The notes: generated from the sequence alone by a model not told the origin. 64,000 bases of DNA from an uncultured Pontibacter sp. (GCF_947499215.1 NZ_CANMNI010000001.1:1178001-1242000), one strand, 5' to 3'. Counted from the first letter of the stretch, positions 15,321 to 24,600 are shown. A program made the numbers and translations.

Positions 15321-15631
15321 TAACCGGCTAACTCACCTCCAGTCGTACAATCAGGAGGGCAAGGTGTAGAGTGATCCAATATTTCCCCTTCCACCAGATC
15401 ATTACCATCGGCATCGGTACCTACCAGCAGTAACTGCTGCTCACCGTTATCATCTAAGGCGTAATAGATACGCATACCTACGCAACCATCCTGTTCCAAC
15501 AGTTTTCTAACGGTTTCTCCCCCAAACAAATGGGCATTCGTTTTGCCTCTGCCACTCGCTCTGTAGCTGGCCGTCCATCGCTTTGCCTGAGCACGGTCAA
15601 TGGGTCCACCCTCTTTTCCTGTGATTTTCAT
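15320..15631 (-). CDS. Small conserved protein with Cys-rich C-terminus
   Basis: 103 residues, no signal peptide or membrane segment. Recognisable blocks are GGPIDRAQAKRWTASYR, HLFGGETVRKLLEQDGCVGMRIYYALDD, LLVGTDADGNDLVEG and a C-terminal PCPPDCTTGG. This arrangement recurs in hypothetical Bacteroidota proteins, often before a polytopic membrane protein as here; function unknown. The terminal Cys pair and a single mid-protein Cys could bind a metal. First gene of the four-gene kinase operon, with a perfect -7 box (TATATTTG on the minus strand) 37 bp upstream. Confidence 0.75.
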   Translation of the reverse strand: MKITGKEGGPIDRAQAKRWTASYRASGRGKTNAHLFGGETVRKLLEQDGCVGMRIYYALDDNGEQQLLLVGTDADGNDLVEGEILDHSTPCPPDCTTGGELAG

Positions 15632-15668
15632 ATGTTTCGATTTTATATACTCGTAGAATTGAGCTTTT

Positions 15669-15676
15669 CAAATATA
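15669..15676 (-). promoter_or_regulatory. -7 box of the kinase operon
   Basis: On the minus strand this reads TATATTTG, a match to the Bacteroidota -7 consensus TAnnTTTG, 37 bp upstream of the small-protein start. No TTTG -33 element lies at the right distance. Confidence 0.5.
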
Positions 15677-15737
15677 GCTAATTTCAAATAAAGACACTTA
15701 TCTTCATATTTTAAAATAAGAAATTATAATTTGCGGT

Positions 15738-16544
15738 ATGACTGAAAAGGAAGAAAGCTATTTTGAAGCCAACCGCCAAGCTTGGAACCTGCGTACCACG
15801 GTGCACAAAGACTCCGACTTTTATGATGTGGCCGGTTTTAAGGCGGGAAAAACTTCACTTAATGCCATAGAGCTCGAAGAACTGGGATCAGTGGCCGGCA
15901 AAAGCCTGTTGCACCTGCAGTGCCATTTCGGACTTGACACCCTCTCATGGGCCAGACTGGGCGCCGACGCCACAGGTATAGACCTGTCGGATGAGGCGAT
16001 AAATGAAGCGGAGAAACTAAATAAAGAACTTGGCTTGAGTGCCCGCTTTGTGTGCTCCAATGTGTACGATCTGAAAGAAAACCTGCAAGGGCAATTCGAC
16101 ATCGTGTTCACCTCCTATGGAGTCATCGGCTGGCTGCCTGACCTGAACCGCTGGGCCGAAGTGATCGCTCATTTTCTGAAGCCGGGCGGTACGTTTTACA
16201 TGGTCGAGTTTCACCCCTTAGTGTGGATGTTTGACAATGACTTTCAGGGTATAAAGTACCCCTATTCCAATACGCCGGAGCCAATCGTGGAAGATAGCAC
16301 CGGCACCTACACCGATCCTGATGCCCCTATTCAGTACAAAGAATACACTTGGAACCACAGCCTGAGCGAGGTGATGACGGCGCTGCTAAACCACGGACTG
16401 AAATTGGAGCTATTCCACGAATTCCCCTACTCGCCCTACAACTGCTTTAGCCACACGGTGCAGGGACCCGACGGCTACTGGCGCATCAAGCACCTGCAGG
16501 ATATGATTCCGATGCTCTATACCTTAAAGTGCACAAAGGTATAA
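15738..16544 (+). CDS. Class I SAM-dependent methyltransferase
   Basis: 268 residues. The SAM-binding motif I is degenerate, SLLHLQCHFGLDTLSWARLG in place of the usual GxGxG; motif II is ATGIDLSDEAI; post-motif FDIVFTSYGVIGWLPDL and HFLKPGGTFYMVEF follow. This QCHFG version is typical of a Bacteroidota/Actinobacteria subgroup of Methyltransf_11/25 enzymes acting on small molecules. The substrate is unknown. An AT-rich promoter with a 7-nt TAATTTG element is only 4 bp before the ATG. Thioredoxin follows after 45 bp and may be co-transcribed. Confidence 0.92.
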   Translation: MTEKEESYFEANRQAWNLRTTVHKDSDFYDVAGFKAGKTSLNAIELEELGSVAGKSLLHLQCHFGLDTLSWARLGADATGIDLSDEAINEAEKLNKELGLSARFVCSNVYDLKENLQGQFDIVFTSYGVIGWLPDLNRWAEVIAHFLKPGGTFYMVEFHPLVWMFDNDFQGIKYPYSNTPEPIVEDSTGTYTDPDAPIQYKEYTWNHSLSEVMTALLNHGLKLELFHEFPYSPYNCFSHTVQGPDGYWRIKHLQDMIPMLYTLKCTKV

Positions 16545-16589
16545 TCCTTTGCTTGCTCACGTCGTAAAATAGGTATCAAAAAGAGAACT

Positions 16590-16898
16590 ATGGCTAAGAA
16601 ATCATTCGCTGAACTGATAAAAAGCCCGGGCATGCCGGTGCTTGTGGACTTTTACGCCGACTGGTGCGGCCCCTGCAAAACCATGAACCCTGTGGTGGAA
16701 AAGCTTGCCCAAGACTTTTCGGGCAAGCTGAAAGTCATCAAAATAAATGTGGATAAAAACCAAGCCGCCGCACAGCAGTACCGCGTACAGGGCGTGCCCA
16801 CTTTTATGCTTTTCAAAAACGGACAGGTAGTCTGGAAACAGGCCGGTGCCGTACCCGGTCATCAACTTAACCAGATCATACAGCAACACACTAGCTGA
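16590..16898 (+). CDS. trxA: Thioredoxin
   Basis: 102 residues, the normal length for a stand-alone thioredoxin. Active site WCGPCK with Cys26 and Cys29, buried Asp in VLVDFYADW, and cis-Pro in GVPTFMLFKNG. It is a cytoplasmic disulfide reductase; no signal peptide. It lies 45 bp after the methyltransferase. Several thioredoxin genes usually occur in these genomes, so trxA is a family label, not proof that this is the principal one. Confidence 0.93.
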   Translation: MAKKSFAELIKSPGMPVLVDFYADWCGPCKTMNPVVEKLAQDFSGKLKVIKINVDKNQAAAQQYRVQGVPTFMLFKNGQVVWKQAGAVPGHQLNQIIQQHTS

Positions 16899-17076
16899 TT
16901 AGGTAAAGTATCGTGCTAATTTAACCACATAAGGCTCTCTGAGATTAGGGGGCCTTTTGTGTAAGGTGTAGCAACTGCTCTTCCTCCATATTTTTTTAAA
17001 AAATATTTAAACACCGAAGCATCCTTTTTGCCTCAGAATGCATCTATAGAATAGATATCACCACAAAAAGGAAAAA

Positions 17077-17349
17077 ATGAACAGTGCCATTGCCGCTTTC
17101 TTCGCTTCGCTTATATCCGGTGCCCTCAGCTTCGCCGACTTTCGCCCTGCCCTGTCTGACATGGTACAGATACTCACCGGTGTGCAAATAACGCAGCAAA
17201 CCACACTGGAACCCCACCAAGTAAAAGACTGCAGTACCGAAGTAAGATCGAAAGAGAATCATTTATACATTAGTTCTGATACTACCACAGACGAAGAGGC
17301 GCGATGTAACGAGACAGCCTATGAGCAGGGACCCATTTACATTCTTTAG
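17077..17349 (+). CDS. Possible small ORF upstream of DoxX
   Basis: 90 codons with a good purine-rich ribosome site (AAAAAGGAAAAAATG). The product has a weakly hydrophobic N-terminus and an acidic, polar C-terminus with two Cys; no family recognised. It overlaps the DoxX start by 29 bp. If it is not a gene, 16899-17320 is a 422-bp non-coding region, notable only for an AT-rich inverted repeat near 16987-17008. Confidence 0.3.
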   Translation: MNSAIAAFFASLISGALSFADFRPALSDMVQILTGVQITQQTTLEPHQVKDCSTEVRSKENHLYISSDTTTDEEARCNETAYEQGPIYIL

Positions 17350-17773
17350 GCGTCATCGGGACTATGGAGTGGTGTTCCTGCGGTTTGCCATGGGGATTTT
17401 TCTGATTTATGGGGTGCAGGATAATATACTGAGTTGGGAGCGTATGCTCGAGTTCCGGGATTTTCTGCAGGCGCATGGGGTGCCTGATCCGCTTTTGGCC
17501 GCTCATCTTTCGGTGTATACCCAGTTCCTGATCGGCGTGATGCTCCTGTTGGGTTGGGGTGTCCGCATAGCCGGCTTGCTGCTCATTATTAATTTCATGG
17601 CCGCCATTGTGATCGTGCACATTGGGCAGTCATTTCCACAATACTATCCCGCCGCTGAGCTTATTTTCGCCGGTTTCTTTTACTTATTCAACGGTGCCGG
17701 CCCCGCTTCTGTCGATTCTCTGTTAGAGAACAGGCAACAGCAAATCCAAAAGCAGCCTGCAGCCGTTAACTAG
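17321..17773 (+). CDS. DoxX family membrane protein
   Basis: 150 residues with four membrane helices: VVFLRFAMGIFLIYGVQDNIL, a helix about 66-84 (YTQFLIGVMLLLGWGVRIAG), a third through FMAAIVIVHIG and a fourth around residues 106-124. The overall plan and the conserved RFAMG...L..G first helix match DoxX/SURF4-type inner-membrane proteins, often linked to redox or thiol stress. The position just after a thioredoxin gene fits loosely. The M61 peptidase gene follows 23 bp later. Confidence 0.82.
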   Translation: MSRDPFTFFRRHRDYGVVFLRFAMGIFLIYGVQDNILSWERMLEFRDFLQAHGVPDPLLAAHLSVYTQFLIGVMLLLGWGVRIAGLLLIINFMAAIVIVHIGQSFPQYYPAAELIFAGFFYLFNGAGPASVDSLLENRQQQIQKQPAAVN

Positions 17774-17796
17774 GTGTTCACTCACGCCCGCGCTAC

Positions 17797-19668
17797 ATGA
17801 AATTAACCAAAACGATCCTGCTCCTGCTGCTTAGCCTGCATTTCAGCTGCTCCTCAGTTGCCACACAGTCCAGCTCAGAACCTCGTTACGCCGTCACAAT
17901 CGACCTCACCCAAGTAAAAAACGATAAATTACCAGTGAGCCTCCGCCCACCAGCCATCAAGCAGGGCGAGACCATTTACAACATGCCCAAGATCGTGCCG
18001 GGCACCTACTCCGTGTCCGACTTCGGAAAGTTTGTGTCCGAGTTTCAGGCGCTGGACAAGCAGGGCAAGCCGCTGCCCGTAGAACGCATCGACACCAACC
18101 GCTGGCGCATTTCGCAGGCTCAGAACCTAGACCGGATCACCTACTGGGTAGACGACACCTTCGATGCCGAGAGGCGGCAGGACGTGCTGTTTGAGCCGGG
18201 AGGCACCAATATTGAACAGGGTACGAATTTCCTAATCAACACCTTTGGCTTCGTAGGTTATTTCGACGGGCTCAAGCAGGTACCTTATGAGCTCACCATT
18301 ACCAAACCCCAAGGCTTTTACGGCTCTACGGCACTGCAGGCCACTTCTAGTACCGCCACAGCCGACACTTATAACGTGCCCAACTATGTAGAACTGGCCG
18401 ATTCCCCTTTGATGTATAATAAACCTGACACGACAGTACTCAACTTGGGCGAGACAGAAGTACTGGTATCAGTCTACTCCCCTACCGGTCGGGTTACGTC
18501 TAAACCAATCGCCGACAACATCCGCGACATACTGGAAGCGCAACGCAGCTATCTTGGCGGCACGCTGCCCGTAGACAAATACGCCTTCCTAATCTATGTG
18601 CCGCAACGTCCGGGCAAATCTGGCTCGTATGGGGCGCTCGAGCATGCCAACTCCTCGGTTTACTACCTGCCCGAGATGCCCGAAGAACGCTTCAACAGCA
18701 CCATGCGCGACGTGGCGGCTCATGAATTTTTCCATATCGTGACACCGCTTTCCATACAGTCCGAGGAGATCCACGATTTCGATTTTATCAATCCGCGCAT
18801 GTCCAAACACCTTTGGCTGTACGAGGGCGTGACGGAGTATTTCGCTTCGCATGTGCAGGTGCACGAGCAATTGATCTCGGTGGATGAGTTTATGCAGAAG
18901 ATTCGGGAGTACCTGTTCAGCTCGATGGCCTACAACGACACGCTGGCTTTTACGGAGATGAGCTCCCGCGTGCTCGACGAGCATGAGAAAGAGTATGGCA
19001 ACGTGTACCAGAAAGGTGCTCTGATCGGCATGGCTCTCGATATACAGCTGCGTGACCTATCGGACGGTCAATACGGACTGGTGGACCTGATGCAGGATTT
19101 GGCGAAAACGTATGGCAAAGGAAAGCCTTTTAAAGACGATGAGCTTTTTGACAAGATCACCGAACTGACCTACCCTGAGATACGCACTTTCTTCGCCCGC
19201 TATGTAGAAGGCAGCGAGCCCTTACCCTTAAATGAACTGTTTTCAAAAGTGGGCGTTCAGTACGAAGCGGTGTCAGAGCAGCTCGTTAACTCCTACGGCG
19301 GCTTCGTGCCGGGCTACGACCGGGAGGCTGACAAGATAACCGTGGCAGAAACCGATGAGATGGACGAGTTTGGGCGGCAGATGGGTTTTAAGGAAGGGGA
19401 CCAGTTATTGGCTTTCAATGGCAAAGAAATCACTCCGATGAACATCCGGGAGATTATTGGAGAAGACCTGCAACAGGCCAAACCCGGCAGCAAAATAGAA
19501 TTCACCGTGGGCCGAAAAGACGCCAAAGGCAATGTAAAGCCTAAAAAGCTCACGGGCAAAATTACCCAGTTACGCCGCGAAGTGCTGCACCTTCTCGAGC
19601 CCATGGAACAGCCCACCGACAGGCAATTGCGTTTGCGTGCCGCATGGCTCAACGAAACTATGCCTTAG
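17797..19668 (+). CDS. M61 family metallopeptidase with C-terminal PDZ domain
   Basis: 623 residues. SPII signal with lipobox FSC (Cys18). An N-terminal beta domain (about 30-230) precedes the catalytic domain, which has the zinc motif HEFFH (His309, Glu310, His313) and the downstream glutamate in LWLYEGVTEYFA. These are the M61 glycyl-aminopeptidase residues. Residues about 500-590 form a PDZ domain (GFKEGDQLLAFNGKEI...PGSKIEFTV). A lipid-anchored periplasmic or surface peptidase taking small N-terminal residues is likely. It may share a transcript with doxX. Confidence 0.93.
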   Translation: MKLTKTILLLLLSLHFSCSSVATQSSSEPRYAVTIDLTQVKNDKLPVSLRPPAIKQGETIYNMPKIVPGTYSVSDFGKFVSEFQALDKQGKPLPVERIDTNRWRISQAQNLDRITYWVDDTFDAERRQDVLFEPGGTNIEQGTNFLINTFGFVGYFDGLKQVPYELTITKPQGFYGSTALQATSSTATADTYNVPNYVELADSPLMYNKPDTTVLNLGETEVLVSVYSPTGRVTSKPIADNIRDILEAQRSYLGGTLPVDKYAFLIYVPQRPGKSGSYGALEHANSSVYYLPEMPEERFNSTMRDVAAHEFFHIVTPLSIQSEEIHDFDFINPRMSKHLWLYEGVTEYFASHVQVHEQLISVDEFMQKIREYLFSSMAYNDTLAFTEMSSRVLDEHEKEYGNVYQKGALIGMALDIQLRDLSDGQYGLVDLMQDLAKTYGKGKPFKDDELFDKITELTYPEIRTFFARYVEGSEPLPLNELFSKVGVQYEAVSEQLVNSYGGFVPGYDREADKITVAETDEMDEFGRQMGFKEGDQLLAFNGKEITPMNIREIIGEDLQQAKPGSKIEFTVGRKDAKGNVKPKKLTGKITQLRREVLHLLEPMEQPTDRQLRLRAAWLNETMP

Positions 19669-19812
19669 ACTGCCTCTACAATCAAGCCCAATCACCATTT
19701 TTGTTCGAACCGCTTTAAACAATCAGCCTTTCAGGGCGTTACTAAGGCATATCAGGTTTATTGTTTGTACCTTTATACCTGATTTCAAAGCCAAGGATTT
19801 AATCTTCTTTAC

Positions 19813-22128
19813 ATGCGTTTACCAGCTTCTGCTGTATTCTTTTTCTGCCTGCTCAGCCTTTTCGCCTCGAATGCGTTCGCACAGAGCTCCTACACTATCA
19901 GCGGCTTCGTGCGGGGTACCGGAAGTGAGGAGGCGCTTATAGGAGCCACCGTAGCGGTTCCTGAGCTGCGCACCGGGGCCGTAACCGACGCACGGGGTTT
20001 CTATACCCTGCAGTTGCCCCAAGGTTCCCATACCTTGCAAGTCACCTACATTGGCTACGAAGCGGCCACTCGTACCATTGAAGTCAGTGACCGAAATCTT
20101 ACCATAAACTTCGTCCTTCTTGCGGCCAACAGCCAACTGCGCGAAGTGGTGGTGGAAGCTAATTCCCTCCAGCAGAAACTGAACGCAAACCAGATGAGCG
20201 TCGAGACTCTAACCACACGGGAGGCCAAGCTGTTGCCTGCCATCTTCGGGGAGGTTGATCTGATCAAGACGCTGCAGCTCAAGCCCGGGGTGCAGTCAGG
20301 TGGCGAAGGGGCCTCAGGCCTGTACGTGCGCGGTGGCGGTCCTGACCAGAACCTCGTGCTCTTAGACGATGCCGTGGTCTACAATGCCTCTCACCTATTC
20401 GGTTTCTTTTCGGTGTTCAATCCTGATGCCGTGGAAAGCGTGGAACTCTACAAAGGCGGTTTCCCGGCTCAGTTCGGCGGCAGGCTGTCTTCTGTGGTTG
20501 ATGTAAAAATGCGTGATGGCAACAAGGAGCGCATCAGCGCCACTGGCGGTATTGGCCTGATCGCCTCGCGCCTAACCGTGGATGGGCCAATTGTAAAGGA
20601 CAAGTCCTCCTTCATCATCTCGGGTCGCCGCACTTATTTTGATATTTTCACCCGCCAGATCAACCGTTTACAGGAAGGCAAAGAGGATTTCAGTCCTATA
20701 CCTGACTATTACTTCTACGACCTCAATGGCAAAGTAAACTACAAACTGGGTGAGAAGGATGAGCTCTTTCTGAGCGGCTATTTTGGACGCGACTTCTTCG
20801 GGTTTAATGACGAGGATTTTCAGTTCCGCTTTGACTGGGGCAACAAGGTGGGAGCCCTGCGCTGGCAGCACAAGTTCAACCCACGCTTTCAGGTGAACAC
20901 GACTCTTTCGGGCAGCAGCTACCAGTACAACATCAACAACAAGATTGACGTCTTCAGCTTCAACCTGACCTCTGACATCCGCGACGTCGCTCTTAATACC
21001 GACTTTAGCTTGATCTTGGACAAGGGCCATACCTTGCAATTCGGCGCCATGGCAACCCGTCACGGCTTCACGATTGGCCGGCTCAACTTCGACTCCGACG
21101 ACAACCGGCTCTCCTTCGGGGCGGGCAACGATTACGAGGCTACTGAAGCCGCCGCCTACGTATCTGATGATTTTCAGGTAAGCAACCGACTCTCGCTCAA
21201 TTACGGGCTTCGGCTTTCGGCCTTCAACAGCGATGGCAAGACCTATGCCGCCTTTGAGCCGCGCGCCTCGGCCAAGTACAACTTGAGCGAGAGAACCGCC
21301 CTGAAGGCCAGCTACGCTAGCATGATGCAGTACATTCATTTGGTGGCCAACTCCGGGGCCTCGCTGCCAACCGACATCTGGTACCCGTCCAATGACTACG
21401 TGAAGCCTCAGCGCTCCCAGCAGGTGGCTGCAGGTATAAGCCATCTGTTTGGCCAAGGCCGTTTCATGATCACCAACGAACTGTACTACAAGTGGATGCA
21501 CCGCCAGATAGACTTCCGCGACGGGGCCAACCTCTTCGTGAATGACGATCTGGAAGAAGAGTTTCTATTTGGAAAGGGCGAAAGCTATGGTAATGAGGTA
21601 TACCTTGAGAAGATAAAAGGCCGCACCACCGGCTGGGTCGGCTATACCCTTTCATGGAGTTACCGCCAGTTCGACGGTATAAATGATGGCCGCCGCTTCC
21701 CGACCCGCTACGATCGCCGACACGATCTGAGTGTGGTGCTGCTGCACAAACTGAGCAAACGGATTAACCTGACTGGTGCCTTTGTGTATGGCACCGGCAA
21801 TGCCTACTCACTACCGGTGGCCCGCTTCGCTTTTCAGGATGTGGAAGGAAAGAGCGCCATTGTGGTGCCTGTGTACAGCGACCGCAACAGCTTCCGACTG
21901 AATGCATTTCACCGACTTGATCTTGGCTTGGTGCTCAAACTCAAACCCAAGTGGGGCGAAGCGGACCTGACCTTTAACGCCTACAACGCCTACAACCGAC
22001 GCAACCCTTACTTTGTGTATTTTGAGCAGGTGAAAGACGAGGAAGACAACGAAACTCTCGGCTTCAGGGCCAAGCAGGTCTCGCTCTTTCCGGTTATCCC
22101 TTCTGTTACCTATAATTTCAAGTTCTGA
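19813..22128 (+). CDS. TonB-dependent outer-membrane receptor
   Basis: 771 residues. Signal peptide ending NAFAQ, then a carboxypeptidase-regulatory-like domain (SGFVRGTGSEEALIGATVAV...TYIGYEAATRTI), a plug domain with GLYVRGGGPDQNLVLLDDAV, YNASHLFGFFSVFN and VELYKGGFPAQFGGRLSSVVD, and a 22-strand-type barrel ending in aromatic TYNFKF. It takes up a ligand using TonB energy. It is coupled by a TGATG overlap to the DUF4249 lipoprotein, a common Bacteroidota pair distinct from SusCD. The ligand is unknown. Confidence 0.95.
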   Translation: MRLPASAVFFFCLLSLFASNAFAQSSYTISGFVRGTGSEEALIGATVAVPELRTGAVTDARGFYTLQLPQGSHTLQVTYIGYEAATRTIEVSDRNLTINFVLLAANSQLREVVVEANSLQQKLNANQMSVETLTTREAKLLPAIFGEVDLIKTLQLKPGVQSGGEGASGLYVRGGGPDQNLVLLDDAVVYNASHLFGFFSVFNPDAVESVELYKGGFPAQFGGRLSSVVDVKMRDGNKERISATGGIGLIASRLTVDGPIVKDKSSFIISGRRTYFDIFTRQINRLQEGKEDFSPIPDYYFYDLNGKVNYKLGEKDELFLSGYFGRDFFGFNDEDFQFRFDWGNKVGALRWQHKFNPRFQVNTTLSGSSYQYNINNKIDVFSFNLTSDIRDVALNTDFSLILDKGHTLQFGAMATRHGFTIGRLNFDSDDNRLSFGAGNDYEATEAAAYVSDDFQVSNRLSLNYGLRLSAFNSDGKTYAAFEPRASAKYNLSERTALKASYASMMQYIHLVANSGASLPTDIWYPSNDYVKPQRSQQVAAGISHLFGQGRFMITNELYYKWMHRQIDFRDGANLFVNDDLEEEFLFGKGESYGNEVYLEKIKGRTTGWVGYTLSWSYRQFDGINDGRRFPTRYDRRHDLSVVLLHKLSKRINLTGAFVYGTGNAYSLPVARFAFQDVEGKSAIVVPVYSDRNSFRLNAFHRLDLGLVLKLKPKWGEADLTFNAYNAYNRRNPYFVYFEQVKDEEDNETLGFRAKQVSLFPVIPSVTYNFKF

Positions 22129-22934
22129 TGAAAGCAGTTTTCTATACCTTGCTGTTGCCACTACTCTTCTTGCTGGTCGCCTGCGATCTGGAGCAGGAGG
22201 TGGAAGTGAAGCTGCCTCCCCACGACTCCCAACTGGTGGTGGAGTGCTACTTGGAGCCCGGCAAAAATTTGCGAGCCGTGGTGTTGGAAAGCGTGAGCTA
22301 CTTCAACGAGCCGGACCTGCCCCTTGTACCCGATGCAGAAGTTTTCATCACACACCAAGGCAAAACTATTAAACTGCCTTTCAGTCCCTATCAGGACCAG
22401 AAAGCCGGCAAATACTTCACGCACCGCAGGAATGAACAACTGAATCTGAGTCCGGGAGATGTGGTGACCTTGGAGGTAAGGGACAGGAAAGGGCGCCATG
22501 TGACGGGCACGACCACTATTGTGGGGCCGGTGCCGATAGAGGCGGTGGAATGGAAATTCAACGACAAGGAGAAAGCCTATCTCCTTACCTCGTTTCAGGA
22601 TGATCCAAACGCCGAGAATTTCTACCGTTACATGGTGCACCGCGACAGCCTTACCAACGACTCGGAGCGCGACTTCGTATCCAGCGACCGGCTTACCAAT
22701 GGCAAGCGTGTGTCTTATGGCTCTGCTTACGATTACGAGCGAGGCGATACGCTCGTCGTTTCGCTATTCCATATCGAGAAGCAATATTACGACTTTCTGA
22801 GCTCTGTTTCTGATGCCCGTAACGCCAACGGTAACCCCTTTGCGCAGCCGTCCCGCATCGTATCTTCCGTGCAGGGTGGTATTGGCATTTTCACCAACCT
22901 CTCTTACGACCGGAAAACAGTGATAATTGATTAG
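22128..22934 (+). CDS. DUF4249 lipoprotein, partner of the TonB receptor
   Basis: 268 residues. SPII lipobox LVAC (Cys19). The body is beta-rich with the DUF4249 layout: SQLVVECYLEPGKNLRAVVLES, DAEVFITHQGKTI, LSPGDVVTLEVRDRKGRHVTGTTTI, NFYRYMVH and a C-terminal GGIGIFTNLSYD. Start and stop of the two genes share one base (TGATG), so translation is coupled. DUF4249 proteins sit beside TonB receptors with an N-terminal regulatory domain and are presumed surface partners in uptake; the substrate is not known. Confidence 0.9.
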   Translation: MKAVFYTLLLPLLFLLVACDLEQEVEVKLPPHDSQLVVECYLEPGKNLRAVVLESVSYFNEPDLPLVPDAEVFITHQGKTIKLPFSPYQDQKAGKYFTHRRNEQLNLSPGDVVTLEVRDRKGRHVTGTTTIVGPVPIEAVEWKFNDKEKAYLLTSFQDDPNAENFYRYMVHRDSLTNDSERDFVSSDRLTNGKRVSYGSAYDYERGDTLVVSLFHIEKQYYDFLSSVSDARNANGNPFAQPSRIVSSVQGGIGIFTNLSYDRKTVIID

Positions 22935-22998
22935 AAAGGCAGCGGAAGTGGAGACAGAACTAAACTCTGATCGGCGAAGTGAGTCCTCAAAACCGCGC

Positions 22999-23724
22999 AT
23001 GAAAGATACGGTAGCGGTCTTTTGGCAATTTTTAAGAGCCCCGCAACAGTCGGATGCCCTTCACGAGAAGCCAACACAGGTATGGCGACCATTCTTACAG
23101 CTATTTGTGCTCAAACTGGTGCTGGCGATAGTGCTATCGGCGCTGGTTTACGGCCTGATCAGGTTGATGGGCCACAACCCTTTTGCCAGCCATCGCCTAG
23201 ATCGGTTCCTGCAGGACAACAACCCGCTGTTGGTGCTGCTAGCCGTCGCGCTCATAGGCCCCGCCGTCGAAGAGTTTTTCTTCCGTGCCCCCTTGCGCTT
23301 TACCCGCATGCGGCTATTCGTCGCTTTTATGGCCATCATCTTTTTCGTGCTGCCCACCCTGTTAGAACTGACCCGCATCAGCACGCTGATCAGCGTTATC
23401 ATCTGGATGGGTGCACTCATGCTGGCCATTTGGGTGGTGACCTCTGACATACGGACTTGGCGCATGCGACGCCTGTGGGAAAAACATTTCGGCGATGTGT
23501 TCTATACCTTTACGATCATATTCGCACTCACACATTTAGCAAACTACGACAACCTGCATTTGCCTGTGGCCCTCATGCCATTGCTAGTCGTGCCGCAGTT
23601 CATCGGTGCCCTGTTCTGGGGCTATATCCGCCTTCGCTTCAGTTTGACTTGGGCCATGGTGGCACACGGGATGTTCAACACCCTACTGCTTGGACTGGCT
23701 TACCTGATGGCACTACTTCTGTAA
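22999..23724 (+). CDS. CPBP family intramembrane metalloprotease
   Basis: 241 residues from ATG 22999. An in-frame TTG at 22927 would overlap the DUF4249 gene and add 24 polar residues, so I reject it. Several membrane helices carry the CPBP (CAAX/Abi) motifs: EEFFFR, a His in FALTHLANY, and HGMFN. These form the intramembrane active site. Members cleave lipidated or membrane substrates or act in bacteriocin self-immunity; the role here is unknown. It is 64 bp after DUF4249 and could share its transcript. Confidence 0.88.
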   Translation: MKDTVAVFWQFLRAPQQSDALHEKPTQVWRPFLQLFVLKLVLAIVLSALVYGLIRLMGHNPFASHRLDRFLQDNNPLLVLLAVALIGPAVEEFFFRAPLRFTRMRLFVAFMAIIFFVLPTLLELTRISTLISVIIWMGALMLAIWVVTSDIRTWRMRRLWEKHFGDVFYTFTIIFALTHLANYDNLHLPVALMPLLVVPQFIGALFWGYIRLRFSLTWAMVAHGMFNTLLLGLAYLMALLL

Positions 23725-23730
23725 AAACAG

Positions 23731-23758
23731 AAAAGGGCAGCTCAAGAGCTGCCCTTTT
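23731..23758. terminator. Bidirectional terminator
   Basis: Perfect 13-bp arms 23731-23743 and 23746-23758, A-rich on one side and T-rich on the other. It lies between the convergent CPBP and PNP genes. Confidence 0.88.
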
Positions 23759-23775
23759 CCATAAAATCTATGCTG

Positions 23776-24600
23776 CTATTGCTGACGCACCAGTTCTTTG
23801 ATCAGCATGGTCATACGTGGTTCTGCAACAGCGGCAGCCTCCAAGATGTCGGCCAAGATCACTTTCTTGATGCGGTCCGGTGTGCCCATGTCAGTTATAA
23901 CGGAGATCCCGAAGATCTTCATCCCCATGTGGCGGGCTGCAATGGCTTCTGGCACGGTGGACATACCCACTACATCGGCACCGATTCGGGCAATGTAACT
24001 ATACTCCGCTAAGGTCTCCAGCATCGGGCCGGGTACGCTGGCGTATACCCCTTCACGCAAGTCAAAGCCAGCGTCTTCAGCGATCACCATGGCCTGACGC
24101 ACCATTTTTTCGTCGTACACGTCGCTCATATCTGGGAAACGCGGACCCAGTTCATCAATGTTCGGACCGATAAGTGGGTTAGATGGCTGCAGGTTAATGT
24201 GGTCGGTGATCACCATCAGGTCTGAAGTGTTGAAGGCCGGATTCAGGCCGCCGCAGGCATTGGAGATAAAGAGTTTCTGTACGCCCAACAGTTTCATTAC
24301 GCGCACCGGGTGCACCACTTGGTTCATCGTGTAGCCTTCGTAATAATGGAAACGGCCCTGCATCACGATCACACGTCGACCCGCCAGTTGACCCAGAATC
24401 AGGCGGCCGGAGTGACTCTCCACCGTAGATACCGGGAAGTGTGGTATATCAGCGTAGTTAAGGCTGTATTCTATCTCAATCTCTTTCACCAAAGCGCCCA
24501 AACCGGTGCCCAGAATAATTCCGAACTCAGGTTTAAAATTGCCCGTCTGGTTTTGTATGTAAGAAGCGGACTCTCGTAGTTGCTGCATCATATCGTTCAT
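23776..24600 (-). CDS. punA: Purine-nucleoside phosphorylase (class I, trimeric type)
   Basis: 274 residues. Phosphorolysis of inosine/guanosine to base and ribose-1-phosphate in purine salvage. Signature features: GIILGTGLGALV (phosphate-binding loop), FPVSTVESHSGRLI, VMQGRFHYYEGY, ISNACGGLNPAF, YASVPGPMLETLAEY, GADVVGMSTVPEAI (substrate Glu/Met region) and ISVITDM. The length matches class I enzymes. The start is the first Met (MNDMMQQL). Single gene between two terminators, though the sppA terminator upstream is separated by 140 bp. Confidence 0.95.
   Translation of the reverse strand: MNDMMQQLRESASYIQNQTGNFKPEFGIILGTGLGALVKEIEIEYSLNYADIPHFPVSTVESHSGRLILGQLAGRRVIVMQGRFHYYEGYTMNQVVHPVRVMKLLGVQKLFISNACGGLNPAFNTSDLMVITDHINLQPSNPLIGPNIDELGPRFPDMSDVYDEKMVRQAMVIAEDAGFDLREGVYASVPGPMLETLAEYSYIARIGADVVGMSTVPEAIAARHMGMKIFGISVITDMGTPDRIKKVILADILEAAAVAEPRMTMLIKELVRQQ

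Noticed and set aside
20668..21501. 277-codon minus-strand frame inside the TonB receptor gene
   Set aside because: It mirrors the codons of a well-supported receptor on the plus strand and has no recognisable domain, signal or start context.
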